Shown here: positions 34,759-43,225 of the stretch, piece after piece
How positions within the stretch are numbered: position 1 is the first letter of the stretch
Layout of the letters: each line of letters starts with the position of its first letter
Assembly: GCA_963812255.1 (NCBI GenBank)
Contig: CAWEUM010000003.1
Span: 1,178,001 to 1,242,000 of the forward strand
Direction: 5' to 3'
Source of the DNA: DATJGR01 sp963812255
GTDB taxonomy: Bacteria; Pseudomonadota; Gammaproteobacteria; Pseudomonadales; Azotimanducaceae
DNA: 64,000 nt
Made by a program: the position numbers and the translations under genes
Notes under the pieces: model-generated
The model's database searches: none
Told to the model about the DNA's origin: nothing
What the model saw: the letters and a program-made list of their open reading frames with translations, nothing else

Positions 34759-35415
34759 CTACGCGCTTGCGTGCGCCTCTGCGTCCGTGCCCAGAATTTC
34801 ACCTTTGAAGATCCAGACTTTGATTCCGAGCACGCCGTAGGTCGTTTTTGCTTCGGCGGTCGCATAGTCGATATCGGCGCGCAGCGTGTGCAGCGGCACC
34901 CGACCTTCGTGGTACACCTCGGAGCGCGCGATTTCTGTACCGCCGAGACGGCCCGCGACACGCACCTTGATGCCTTTCGCACCGAGCCGCATCGCATTCT
35001 GGATGACCCGCCGCATCGCGCGACGGAACTGCACGCGGCGCTCGAGTTGCTGCGCGACGTTCTGCGCCACGAGCAATGCGTCAATCTCCGGCTTGCGAAT
35101 CTCTTCGATGTTGACGTGCACCGGTACGCCCATCATCCGCGCGAGTTCGCGACGCAGCCGTTCGACATCCTCACCTTTCTTGCCAATCACGATACCGGGC
35201 CGCGCCGTGTGAATCGAAATCCGCGCGGTCTGTGCCGGACGCTCGATCTCGATGCGGCTCACGGACGCCTGCGAGAGGCGCTCGCGCAGGAATTCGCGAA
35301 CGCGCAGATCGTTCAACAGGTACTTCGAATACTGCTTCTTATCCGCGTACCAAACCGACGTATGACTTTTGACGATTCCAAGTCGCATGCCCGTCGGATT
35401 TACTTTCTGACCCAT
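34759..35415 (-). CDS. rpsC: 30S ribosomal protein uS3
   Basis: uS3 lies at the mRNA entry pore with helicase activity. The 218-residue product carries MGQKVNPTGMRLGIVKSHTS, the KH domain (GIVIGKKGEDVERLR) and the S3 C-terminal domain ending at GVLGIKVWIFKGEI. The tail is about 15 residues shorter than in E. coli. Confidence 0.98.
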   Translation of the reverse strand: MGQKVNPTGMRLGIVKSHTSVWYADKKQYSKYLLNDLRVREFLRERLSQASVSRIEIERPAQTARISIHTARPGIVIGKKGEDVERLRRELARMMGVPVHVNIEEIRKPEIDALLVAQNVAQQLERRVQFRRAMRRVIQNAMRLGAKGIKVRVAGRLGGTEIARSEVYHEGRVPLHTLRADIDYATAEAKTTYGVLGIKVWIFKGEILGTDAEAHASA

Positions 35416-35426
35416 GCTTGCTCCGC

Positions 35427-35774
35427 TTACCGCGCCTGGGCGGTCGTATCTGAGACGGTGACGGTGATGTGGCAGGAGCGCTTCGATATGCGATCTCCCC
35501 GGCCCTTCGCCCGCGGCATCATTCGTTTCAAAGTCCTGCCTTCATCGACGAATATTCGGTGGACGCGCAACTCGTCGACGTCCGCTCCTTCGTTGTTCTC
35601 AGCGTTGGCGATCGCCGACTCGAGCACTTTGCGGACGAGCACGGCGCCTTTCTGATTGCTGAAACTCAGGATGTCGAGTGCATTCGCGACCGGTTTGCCG
35701 CGCACGAGGTCGACGACGAGCCGAGCTTTTTGAGCCGCGATTCGTAGACCTTTTGCAATTGCCGTAGCTTCCAT
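35427..35774 (-). CDS. rplV: 50S ribosomal protein uL22
   Basis: uL22 lines the exit tunnel constriction; its beta-hairpin loop influences macrolide access. The ATG at 35774 gives 115 residues. Conserved parts are AQKARLVVDLVRGKPVANAL, SAIANAENNEGADVDEL and the loop RMMPRAKGRGDRI. The frame is open upstream only as overlap with rpsS and rplB. Confidence 0.98.
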   Translation of the reverse strand: MEATAIAKGLRIAAQKARLVVDLVRGKPVANALDILSFSNQKGAVLVRKVLESAIANAENNEGADVDELRVHRIFVDEGRTLKRMMPRAKGRGDRISKRSCHITVTVSDTTAQAR

Positions 35775-35797
35775 TGATTCGCTCCGTGACTCGCGCG

Positions 35798-36073
35798 CTA
35801 GCGCTTCACCTTCTTGTCGCCGGCGTGGCCCCGATAGGTGCGCGTCGGCGCAAACTCGCCCAGCTTGTGGCCAACCATTTCTTCGGACACGTACACGGGA
35901 ATGTGCTGACGCCCGTTGTGAACCGCAATCGTCAGCCCCACCATGTCCGGCAGGATCATCGAGCGGCGCGACCACGTCTTGATGGCGCGCTTGTCGTTCG
36001 CTGCCGATGCGACCTCGACCTTCTTGGCGAGGTGGAGGTCGACGAACGGTCCTTTTCTCAACGATCTTGGCAC
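35798..36073 (-). CDS. rpsS: 30S ribosomal protein uS19
   Basis: uS19 is in the head of the small subunit near the decoding region. The 91-residue product has MPRSLRKGPFVDLHLAKKVE, TWSRRSMILPDMVGLTIAVHNG (quoted in part) and HKLGEFAPTRTYRGHAGDKK. Confidence 0.98.
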   Translation of the reverse strand: MPRSLRKGPFVDLHLAKKVEVASAANDKRAIKTWSRRSMILPDMVGLTIAVHNGRQHIPVYVSEEMVGHKLGEFAPTRTYRGHAGDKKVKR

Positions 36074-36094
36074 TTGGCTTCTCCCGCGGTCCGG

Positions 36095-36922
36095 TTATTT
36101 CTTGCCACGTCGGCGCACGATCATGCTGTCGGTGCGTTTGTTGCTGCGCGTCTTGTAACCCTTCGTCTTCGTGCCCCATGGCGACACAGGATGACGACCC
36201 GCGGATGTCTTGCCTTCACCTCCGCCGTGCGGGTGATCGACCGGGTTCATCGCAACTCCACGCACGGTCGGGCGAATGCCGCGCCATCGCTTCGCGCCGG
36301 CTTTACCCAGCGATCGCAGGCTGTGTTCGCTGTTACCGACTTCGCCGAGCGTTGCACGACATTCGATCAACACCCGGCGCATCTCTCCGGATCGCAGGCG
36401 CAACGTCGCGTAGACACCTTCGCGCGCAACGAGTTGCGCCGAACTGCCTGCGCTTCGCGCGAGCTGCGCGCCACGTCCGGCTTTCAACTCGACGCAGTGC
36501 ACCACGCTACCGAGCGGAACGCTGCGCAACTGCATGGAATTGCCGGCGCGAATCGGCGCGGTCGAACCCGACATCAGCTGGTCACCGGCAGCGACGCCGC
36601 GCGGTGCGACGATGTAGCGGCGCTCACCGTCCCGATATTTCAGCAGCGCGATGTTCGCGGTGCGATTGGGGTCGTATTCGATACGCTCGACCGTCGCAGG
36701 AATGCCGTCCTTGTCGCGTTTGAAATCGATGACCCGATAATGTTGTTTGTGACCGCCGCCCTGGTGCCGCATCGTGATGCGGCCTGCGTTGTTGCGCCCG
36801 CCATGCTTGGTCTGATTCTCGACCAACGGCCAATGCGGCTCGCCTTTGTGCAGCTCCGGGCTGACCACCTTGATGACGAAGCGTCGGCCGGGCGAAGTGG
36901 GCTTTGTTTTGACTACTGCCAT
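36095..36922 (-). CDS. rplB: 50S ribosomal protein uL2
   Basis: uL2 is essential for subunit association and the peptidyl-transferase centre. The 275-residue product carries TPGRRF-like SPGRRFVIKVV, GRNNAGRITMRHQGGGHK and the conserved histidine loop MNPVDHPHGGGEGKTSAGRH. Confidence 0.98.
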   Translation of the reverse strand: MAVVKTKPTSPGRRFVIKVVSPELHKGEPHWPLVENQTKHGGRNNAGRITMRHQGGGHKQHYRVIDFKRDKDGIPATVERIEYDPNRTANIALLKYRDGERRYIVAPRGVAAGDQLMSGSTAPIRAGNSMQLRSVPLGSVVHCVELKAGRGAQLARSAGSSAQLVAREGVYATLRLRSGEMRRVLIECRATLGEVGNSEHSLRSLGKAGAKRWRGIRPTVRGVAMNPVDHPHGGGEGKTSAGRHPVSPWGTKTKGYKTRSNKRTDSMIVRRRGKK

Positions 36923-36932
36923 TGCTCTTTCC

Positions 36933-37229
36933 TCAGTCCGTCGCCGTCAGGTCGATGCTTTGACCCGCTGCGAGGCGCACGTATGCCTTCTTCCAATGGT
37001 TCTTGCGCGACATCCCACGCTGGGTCCGCTTTTCCTTGCCACGCACGTTCAATGTGGAGATGTTCTCCACGTTGACGGAGAAGATCGACTCGACCGCCGC
37101 TTTGATTTCCGGCTTGGTTGCGTCGCGTGCGACTTTGAACGCGTACTGATTCGACGCATCGGTCAGCGAGGCGATCTTTTCCGAAAAATGCGGCGCGAGC
37201 AGAATCGTGTAGTGACGTTCAGTGGTCAT
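36933..37229 (-). CDS. rplW: 50S ribosomal protein uL23
   Basis: uL23 is the main docking site for trigger factor and SRP at the tunnel exit. The ATG at 37229 gives 98 residues. TILLAPHFSEKIASL, the conserved YAFKVARDATKPEIKAAVESIF (quoted in part) and KRTQRGMSRKNHWKKAYV are seen. It overlaps rplD by 4 nt. Confidence 0.97.
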   Translation of the reverse strand: MTTERHYTILLAPHFSEKIASLTDASNQYAFKVARDATKPEIKAAVESIFSVNVENISTLNVRGKEKRTQRGMSRKNHWKKAYVRLAAGQSIDLTATD

Positions 37230-37834
37230 GCCAGCACCTCTTCGAACCGCTTGAGTGCCGCGACGGTGATCAACACCCGCTCGTGCGCAAGCAACGCGAC
37301 CGGATCGAGCGCTGCAACGTCGCACACGTCGACGTTCTTCAGGTTGCGCGCAGACAGATACAGATTCGTATCAACGTCTTCGGTGACAATCAGAACATCG
37401 GGGAGATCGAGGGATTTGAGCTTGGCGAGGAGGGCTTGGGTTTTCGGTGCGTCGACGGAAAAGGCATCGATTGCAATCAGGCGATTCTGGCGGATGAGCT
37501 CGGACGCGATACAACGCAGCGCCCCCTGATACATCTTGCGGTTCACCTTCTGCGAATGGTCCTGCGGCCGCGCCGCGAACGTCACCCCGCCGGCACGCCA
37601 CAAGGGGCTGCGGCTGCTCCCCGCGCGCGCCCGTCCGGTTCCCTTCTGACGCCACGGCTTCTTGCCGCCACCCCTGACCTCGGCACGCGTCAATTGCTTA
37701 CGCGTGCCGCGACGGCCACCTGCGAGATACGCCACGACGACTTGATGGACCAACGATTCGTTGAACTCGCGCCCGAATGCCAGTTCGGAAATCTCCACCG
37801 TGCCGCCGCCAGGTGCTGCCAAGTTCAGATTCAT
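37226..37834 (-). CDS. rplD: 50S ribosomal protein uL4
   Basis: uL4 lines the exit tunnel and in E. coli is also the repressor of the S10 operon, acting on both translation and transcription. The ATG at 37834 (GGAGGG 9 nt upstream) gives 202 residues. The tunnel loop reads GGGKKPWRQKGTGRARAGSSRSPLWRAGG (quoted in part). A GTG at 37840 is a possible alternative start. Confidence 0.97.
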   Translation of the reverse strand: MNLNLAAPGGGTVEISELAFGREFNESLVHQVVVAYLAGGRRGTRKQLTRAEVRGGGKKPWRQKGTGRARAGSSRSPLWRAGGVTFAARPQDHSQKVNRKMYQGALRCIASELIRQNRLIAIDAFSVDAPKTQALLAKLKSLDLPDVLIVTEDVDTNLYLSARNLKNVDVCDVAALDPVALLAHERVLITVAALKRFEEVLA

Positions 37835-37865
37835 GACCACTGTCCCTCCAACATCCGCACGCCGC

Positions 37866-38504
37866 TCAGCCTTTCACGGCTGGTCGGATGTACACATCGG
37901 TGCCTGCCGCGCCGGGGACTGCGCCCCGGACGAGCAGCAGATTGCGTTCCGTATCGACGCGCACGACGACGAGGTTCTGCTCGGTCACACGGCGATTACC
38001 CATTTGGCCCGACATCTTCTTGCCTTTGAAAACCCGGCCCGGTGACTGGTTCTGACCGATCGATCCGGGCACACGGTGTGATACGGAGTTGCCGTGCGTC
38101 GCATCCTGACCAGCGAAGTTCCAGCGCTTGATCGTGCCGGCGAAGCCCTTGCCTTTCGAAACCCCGGTCACGTCGACCTTCTGACCCGCTTCGAACTGAT
38201 CGATTCCGAGGGTTCCGCCCGCGACCAGGTCGCTCGCCTGGGATCCATCGAGGCGGAATTCCCAGGTGCCACGACCGGCCATACTTCCGGCCTTCGCAAA
38301 GTGTCCCGCCATCGGCTTGGTGACACGCTGCGCTTTGCGCGTGCCGGTCGTCACCTGTACCGCGGCATATCCGTCATGCTGCTCGGTTTTAACCTGAGTA
38401 ATGCGGTTCGGATCGGCTTCGATCACCGTCACCGGGATCGATGCACCGTCTTCGGTGAAGATCCGCGTCATTCCGCTTTTTCTGCCTACCAGACCAATGG
38501 CCAC
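37866..38504 (-). CDS. rplC: 50S ribosomal protein uL3
   Basis: uL3 is an assembly initiator whose loop approaches the peptidyl-transferase centre. The 212-residue product has GLVGRKSGMTRIFTEDG, KGKGFAGTIKRWNF and the tip GRVFKGKKMSGQMGNRRVT. The tip holds the glutamine normally methylated by PrmB. Confidence 0.98.
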   Translation of the reverse strand: MAIGLVGRKSGMTRIFTEDGASIPVTVIEADPNRITQVKTEQHDGYAAVQVTTGTRKAQRVTKPMAGHFAKAGSMAGRGTWEFRLDGSQASDLVAGGTLGIDQFEAGQKVDVTGVSKGKGFAGTIKRWNFAGQDATHGNSVSHRVPGSIGQNQSPGRVFKGKKMSGQMGNRRVTEQNLVVVRVDTERNLLLVRGAVPGAAGTDVYIRPAVKG

Positions 38505-38698
38505 GGCATTCCTCTCAATTCGCTACGACGCGCCTTATGCGGCGGCCACGTGTGGAAACCGCCTGCCGGCCATTGTAGAAGGCACACAAGCGGTCACTGC
38601 TCAATCTGTGATCCCCTATCGGGACCTTGATGCACCACCTCTTTCGTTTCGTCGTTCGCGAAGCGTCGACGCGCGCCCTCGGGCGCCGCGAGGCAGTT
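38505..38698 (-). other. Long rpsJ-rplC intercistronic gap with a GC hairpin
   Basis: The gap between rpsJ and rplC is 194 nt, much longer than in E. coli. A 6-bp inverted repeat GCGCCC/GGGCGC (38673-38686) lies 12 nt past the rpsJ stop. No T-tract follows, and no coding frame is convincing. It may be a regulatory leader for rplC, but that is inference. Confidence 0.35.
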
Positions 38699-39010
38699 CT
38701 AGTTCAAGCTGATCTGGACCTCGACTCCGGCCGCCAGATCGAGCTTCATCAATGCATCCACCGTCTTTTCGGTTGGCTCGACGATGTCGAGCAGCCGCTT
38801 GTGGGTGCGGATCTCATATTGGTCGCGCGCGTCTTTGTTGACGTGCGGCGACACCAGAACCGTGAATCGTTCTTTGCGCGTCGGCAGCGGAATCGGGCCA
38901 CGCACGAGTGCGCCGGTTCGCTTCGCTGTGTCGACGATCTCCTGTGTCGACACATCGATCAAACGGTGATCGAAGGCCTTCAATCGAATGCGTATCCGCT
39001 GATTCTGCAC
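38699..39010 (-). CDS. rpsJ: 30S ribosomal protein uS10 (NusE)
   Basis: uS10 is a small-subunit head protein and, as NusE, the partner of NusB on boxA in rRNA antitermination. The GTG at 39010, with GGAG 9 nt upstream, gives 103 residues, exactly the E. coli length. The frame is open to a TTG at 39025, but that adds unconserved residues. QNQRIRIRLKAFDHRLID and RGPIPLPTRKERFTVLVSPH are diagnostic. Confidence 0.97.
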   Translation of the reverse strand: MQNQRIRIRLKAFDHRLIDVSTQEIVDTAKRTGALVRGPIPLPTRKERFTVLVSPHVNKDARDQYEIRTHKRLLDIVEPTEKTVDALMKLDLAAGVEVQISLN

Positions 39011-39048
39011 GACTTGTGACTCCAACCCCTTCTGGCACAGAGAAGTTT

Positions 39049-39088
39049 TAGGGGAAAAAAGAGCCGCCCCTTGGAAAAAGGAGGCGGC
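39049..39088 (-). terminator. Intrinsic terminator after tuf (first copy)
   Basis: On the minus strand GCCGCC-T-CCTT pairs with AAGGGGCGGC around a 5-nt loop, with one bulged T, followed by TCTTTTTT. It would end transcripts from tuf. Its 5' arm is the GC-rich discriminator of the S10 promoter, so the two signals share bases. Confidence 0.75.
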
Positions 39089-39117
39089 ATTCTATAGAGC
39101 GCCCAGTTGGCTGTCAA
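39089..39117 (-). promoter_or_regulatory. S10-operon promoter
   Basis: A consensus -35 TTGACA (39117-39112) is 17 bp from TAGAAT (39094-39089). The discriminator is GCCGCC, typical of stringently controlled promoters. The expected start is near 39082, giving a leader of about 70 nt before rpsJ. Fifteen bases around the -10 are the same as in the tRNA-tuf promoter at 57582-57610. Confidence 0.8.
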
Positions 39118-39222
39118 ACAGCGCGCGAGGGCATGCTGCACTTCTGCTTTACGGCCGCACGCGATCTATGCTGCGCGATCGGGCGGACCGCTAACGATCG
39201 CTTCGAGGCGCGCCGGCGAGCT

Positions 39223-40416
39223 TTACTCGACGATTTTGACGACGACGCCGGCGCCGACGGTACGACCCCCTTCGCGGATCGCGAACCGCAACCCCTCATC
39301 CATCGCAATCGGATTGATCAATGTCACGATCATGTTCACGTTGTCCCCCGGCATCACCATCTCCACATCCGCCGGCAACTCAACCGACCCCGTAACATCC
39401 GTCGTACGAAAGTAAAACTGCGGCCGATAACCCTTGAAGAACGGTGTATGCCGCCCTCCCTCATCCTTCGACAACACATACACTTCCGCTTCGAACTTGG
39501 TATGCGGTGTGATCGAACCCGGCTTCGCCAATACCTGGCCTCGCTCAACGTCGTCCCGCTTCGTACCCCGCAACAACACCCCAACGTTCTCGCCCGCTCG
39601 ACCCTCATCCAACAACTTGCGGAACATCTCCACTCCCGTACACGTCGTACGCGTCGTGTCCTTGATCCCGACAATCTCGATCTCTTCCCCCACCTTGATC
39701 ACGCCTCGGTCGATCCGTCCCGTCACCACCGTGCCGCGGCCCGAAATCGAAAATACATCCTCAATCGGCATCAAAAACGGCAGGTCCACCGCCCGTTCCG
39801 GTTCCGGAATGTACTCATCCAGCGTCTCCACCAGCTTCATCACGCTCGGCACACCCAACTCACTCGTATCACCTTCCAGCGCCTTCAACGCACTGCCAAT
39901 AATGATCGGTGTGTCGTCCCCCGGAAATTCATACCGGTCCAACAGTTCCCGGACCTCCATCTCCACCAACTCCAGCAACTCCGCATCGTCAACCATGTCC
40001 GCCTTGTTCAGATACACCACAATCCGCGGTACACCCACCTGACGCGACAACACAATGTGTTCCCGTGTCTGCGGCATCGGACCATCCGCCGCCGACACCA
40101 CCAAAATCGCTCCGTCCATCTGCGCCGCACCCGTGATCATGTTCTTCACGTAATCCGCGTGTCCCGGACAGTCCACATGCGCGTAGTGACGCTTCGGCGA
40201 CTCGTATTCCACGTGCGACGTATTGATCGTAATACCCCGTTCCCGCTCCTCCGGCGCATTGTCAATCTGATCAAACGCCTTCAACTCCCCCTTCCCCCAC
40301 GCGTCAAAACAAACCTTCGTCAACGCCGCCGTCAACGTCGTCTTACCATGGTCTACATGACCTATCGTCCCCACATTTACATGCGGCTTGCTTCGCTCAA
40401 ACTTCGCTTTGGACAT
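39223..40416 (-). CDS. tuf: Elongation factor Tu (copy 1, str operon)
   Basis: EF-Tu delivers aminoacyl-tRNA to the ribosome as a GTP complex. The 397-residue product has GHVDHGKTT (P-loop), the switch II DCPGHADYV and NKADMVDDAE, followed by domains 2 and 3. It is identical to the copy at 55705-56898 along the whole coding region, but this copy ends in TAA and the other in TGA. Codon choice favours G-ending triplets (ACG, GCG, CCG, TTG, GTG, CGG) compared with its C-ending neighbours. It follows fusA by 21 nt and a terminator lies beyond its stop. Confidence 0.98.
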   Translation of the reverse strand: MSKAKFERSKPHVNVGTIGHVDHGKTTLTAALTKVCFDAWGKGELKAFDQIDNAPEERERGITINTSHVEYESPKRHYAHVDCPGHADYVKNMITGAAQMDGAILVVSAADGPMPQTREHIVLSRQVGVPRIVVYLNKADMVDDAELLELVEMEVRELLDRYEFPGDDTPIIIGSALKALEGDTSELGVPSVMKLVETLDEYIPEPERAVDLPFLMPIEDVFSISGRGTVVTGRIDRGVIKVGEEIEIVGIKDTTRTTCTGVEMFRKLLDEGRAGENVGVLLRGTKRDDVERGQVLAKPGSITPHTKFEAEVYVLSKDEGGRHTPFFKGYRPQFYFRTTDVTGSVELPADVEMVMPGDNVNMIVTLINPIAMDEGLRFAIREGGRTVGAGVVVKIVE

Positions 40417-40437
40417 TTTCTTTTCCCTCTAATCCAC

Positions 40438-42540
40438 TCATGTCTGCTTGATGATCCCCTGCGCGATTCCGTCAGGGACGATCTGGTATCTCGAGAAATT
40501 CATCGTAAACGTTGCGCGGCCCTGGGTTGCCGAGCGTAGATGCGTGGCGTATCCGAACATCTCGGACATCGGCACCTCGGCGCGAACGAGTTTGCCTGCC
40601 GGATGCGCATCGAGGCCCTGGATCAGACCACGCCGACGATTGAGGTCCCCCACTACGTCGCCGAGGTAGTTCTCCGGCGTCACCACTTCGACCTTCATGA
40701 TCGGCTCGAGAACGGCCGGCTCGGCTTTCAACGCACCTTCTCTCAGCGCCAACGAACCGGCGATCCTGAACGCCATCTCCGACGAATCGGATTCGTGGAA
40801 CGAGCCGTCGAATAACGTCACCGCGAGATTGATCAGTGGATAGCCCGCCAGCACACCACTCTGCAGCTGATCCACGACGCCTCGTTCGACCGCCGGGATG
40901 AATTCCCGCGGGATCGTCCCTCCGCCAATCTGATCGACGAATTGGAACGTGGCGCCCTCTACGGTGTCGGACAACGGCTCCATACGCAGCCACACGTGTG
41001 CGTACTGGCCGCGGCCCTGCCACTGGCGCGCGAGCTTCCCTTCAGTTTCAACCCGAGCGCGAATGGTTTCGCGATACGCGACGCGCGGTTTGCCGACGTT
41101 TGCCGCAACCTTGAAATCGCGCCGCAGCCGATCGACGATGACGTCGAGATGCAACTCGCCCATGCCTTCGATGATCGTCTGACCAGAGTCTGCATCGATA
41201 TGCACGCGGAATGACGGGTCTTCCTGTGCAAGCCGTGCCAGCGCGACAGCCATATTTTCCTGGTCCCGCACCGACTTCGGCTCGACGGCCACCGATATGA
41301 CCGGCTCGGGGAATTCCATACGCTCGAGGCTGATGACGTTGTCGAGCGCACACAACGTGTCGCCGGTCGCCACATCCTTCAAACCGACCGCCGCAGCGAT
41401 GTCGCCGGCGCGAACTTCGTCAATTTCGCTGCGATCGTTCGCGTGCATCTGCACCATGCGACCGACGCGCTCCCGCTTGCGCTTGGCGGCGTTGTATACG
41501 GCGTCGCCGCTGCGCAATGCACCGGAGTAGACACGAAAAAACGCCAGCGTGCCGGCCGACGGATCGTTGGCAATCTTGAACGCGAGCGCGGCAAACGGCG
41601 CGTCGTCGCTCGATTCCCGAACTGCCGGAGTCACGCCGTCTTCGAGCACACCCTGGATCGCTTTGACTTCGGTGGGTGCAGGCAGATAGTCGACGACCGC
41701 ATCCAGCATCGCCTGAACGCCTTTGTTCCTGAACGCGGATCCGCATAACGCCGGCACCACCTCATTCGCGACGGTGCGCTTGCGAAGCCCGGCTCTGATC
41801 TCGGCCTCGGTCAACTCGACCCCGCTGAGATATTTTTCGGTCAGCTCTTCGCTGGCGTCGGCAGCCGCCGCAACGAGACGTTCGCGGAACTTCTCGCAAA
41901 GCGCGCGCATATCCCCCGGAACATCACTCACCCGGAAGCTCAACCCGAGATCCGCTTCGTCCCAATAGATCGCCTTCATCTGGATGAGGTCGACGACGCC
42001 CTGGAAGTTCTCTTCGACACCGATCGGCAGCTGAACCGCCACGGGATTGGCACCGAGGCGATTTCGGATCTGCTCGACGACGCGAATGAAATCCGCGTCC
42101 GGGCGATCCATCTTGTTGACGAATACGATCCGTGGCACAGCATACTTGTCGGCTTGACGCCAAACCGTTTCGGATTGCGACTCGACGCCGGACGTGCCGC
42201 AGAATACGACACACGCGCCGTCGAGCACGCGCAAGCTGCGCTCCACTTCGACCGTGAAATCGACGTGGCCCGGGGTGTCGATGATGTTGATGCGATGCTC
42301 TTCGCGCTGCTTGTCCATGCCCGACCAGAAACACGTCGTGCACGCCGAAGTGATCGTGATGCCGCGCTCCTGCTCCTGTTCCATCCAATCCATGATCGCC
42401 GCACCGTCGTGCACCTCACCGAGCCTGTGAGATACACCGGTGTAGAACAACACCCGTTCGGTGGTCGTCGTCTTCCCGGCGTCCACGTGCGCAACGATAC
42501 CGATGTTGCGGTAACGTGAAATCGGCGTCGTTCGAGACAT
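40438..42540 (-). CDS. fusA: Elongation factor G
   Basis: EF-G is the GTPase that drives translocation and, with RRF, ribosome recycling. The ATG at 42540 gives 700 residues (E. coli 704). It has AHVDAGKTTTTERVL, the switch I ERGITITSA, DTPGHVDFT, NKMDRPDADF and the domain V SEMFGYATHLRSATQGRATF. An in-frame extension to 42624 is not supported. It lies between rpsG and tuf in the str operon. Confidence 0.98.
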   Translation of the reverse strand: MSRTTPISRYRNIGIVAHVDAGKTTTTERVLFYTGVSHRLGEVHDGAAIMDWMEQEQERGITITSACTTCFWSGMDKQREEHRINIIDTPGHVDFTVEVERSLRVLDGACVVFCGTSGVESQSETVWRQADKYAVPRIVFVNKMDRPDADFIRVVEQIRNRLGANPVAVQLPIGVEENFQGVVDLIQMKAIYWDEADLGLSFRVSDVPGDMRALCEKFRERLVAAAADASEELTEKYLSGVELTEAEIRAGLRKRTVANEVVPALCGSAFRNKGVQAMLDAVVDYLPAPTEVKAIQGVLEDGVTPAVRESSDDAPFAALAFKIANDPSAGTLAFFRVYSGALRSGDAVYNAAKRKRERVGRMVQMHANDRSEIDEVRAGDIAAAVGLKDVATGDTLCALDNVISLERMEFPEPVISVAVEPKSVRDQENMAVALARLAQEDPSFRVHIDADSGQTIIEGMGELHLDVIVDRLRRDFKVAANVGKPRVAYRETIRARVETEGKLARQWQGRGQYAHVWLRMEPLSDTVEGATFQFVDQIGGGTIPREFIPAVERGVVDQLQSGVLAGYPLINLAVTLFDGSFHESDSSEMAFRIAGSLALREGALKAEPAVLEPIMKVEVVTPENYLGDVVGDLNRRRGLIQGLDAHPAGKLVRAEVPMSEMFGYATHLRSATQGRATFTMNFSRYQIVPDGIAQGIIKQT

Positions 42541-42652
42541 CGCCCTCTCCGTCCATCGACCCGCGTCGGAACGCGCACTGGTGCTCAGCAACGCTTGGCT
42601 ACGCACTGCCACACACCACTGCACTCGCGCCGGCAGTCGATATCCGCATCGA

Positions 42653-43123
42653 TCAGAATCTGTAGTGCGCGAATGCCTTGTTGGCTTCGGCCATCCGATG
42701 GGTGTCTTCGCGTTTTTTCACGGCGCCACCACGGCCTTCGGCTGCGTCGAAGATCTCGCCCGCGAGGCGAGCGGCCATTGATTTTTCGCCACGACCGCGC
42801 GCGTTGTCGACCAGCCATCGCATCGCCAACGCCTGGCGGCGAGAAGGCCGAACTTCGACCGGCACTTGATAAGTGGCGCCGCCAACGCGACGCGACTTCA
42901 CCTCGATGTACGGCGCGATTGCTTCCAGCGCCTTTTCGAACACTTCGACCGGATCGGATTTGCCACGCTCGCGAATGCGGTCGAGGGCACCGTACACGAT
43001 CCCTTCTGCAACGGCCTTCTTTCCGCTGATCATGACGTGGTTGATAAACTTGGCGAGAATCTGATTGCCGTACATCGGATCCGGCAATATGGCGCGCTTG
43101 GCGGCGACGCGACGTCTTGGCAT
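42653..43123 (-). CDS. rpsG: 30S ribosomal protein uS7
   Basis: uS7 initiates assembly of the small-subunit head and in E. coli represses str operon translation. The 156-residue product has MPRRRVAAKRAILPDPMYGN, the helical core VRPSRRQALAMRWLVDNARG and KREDTHRMAEANKAFAHYR. Confidence 0.98.
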   Translation of the reverse strand: MPRRRVAAKRAILPDPMYGNQILAKFINHVMISGKKAVAEGIVYGALDRIRERGKSDPVEVFEKALEAIAPYIEVKSRRVGGATYQVPVEVRPSRRQALAMRWLVDNARGRGEKSMAARLAGEIFDAAEGRGGAVKKREDTHRMAEANKAFAHYRF

Positions 43124-43170
43124 GGTGCTACTCCTCTGTTCAGGGTATCCGGCACACTCGGCCGGCCTTA

Positions 43171-43221
43171 CTTGGGTTTGATTGGGCTCGGGTCTGATCG
43201 AGCTTGGGTTGGTTCGGCTCG
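43171..43221. repeat. Imperfect direct repeat between rpsL and rpsG
   Basis: Two 19-20-bp copies of CTTGGGTT(T)GATTGGGCTCG-like sequence lie at 43171-43190 and 43203-43221, differing at a few positions, within the 102-nt rpsL-rpsG gap. The role is unknown. In E. coli this gap carries the S7 repressor site, but I cannot show that structure here. Confidence 0.5.
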
Positions 43222-43225
43222 AGGA

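Noticed and set aside
39133..40539. Long open frame antisense to tuf (also at 55579-57129)
   Set aside because: It repeats in both tuf copies only because the genes are identical, and it is open because tuf rarely uses TTA, CTA or TCA. It runs into unrelated sequence or tRNAs at its ends and has no ribosome site or domain.
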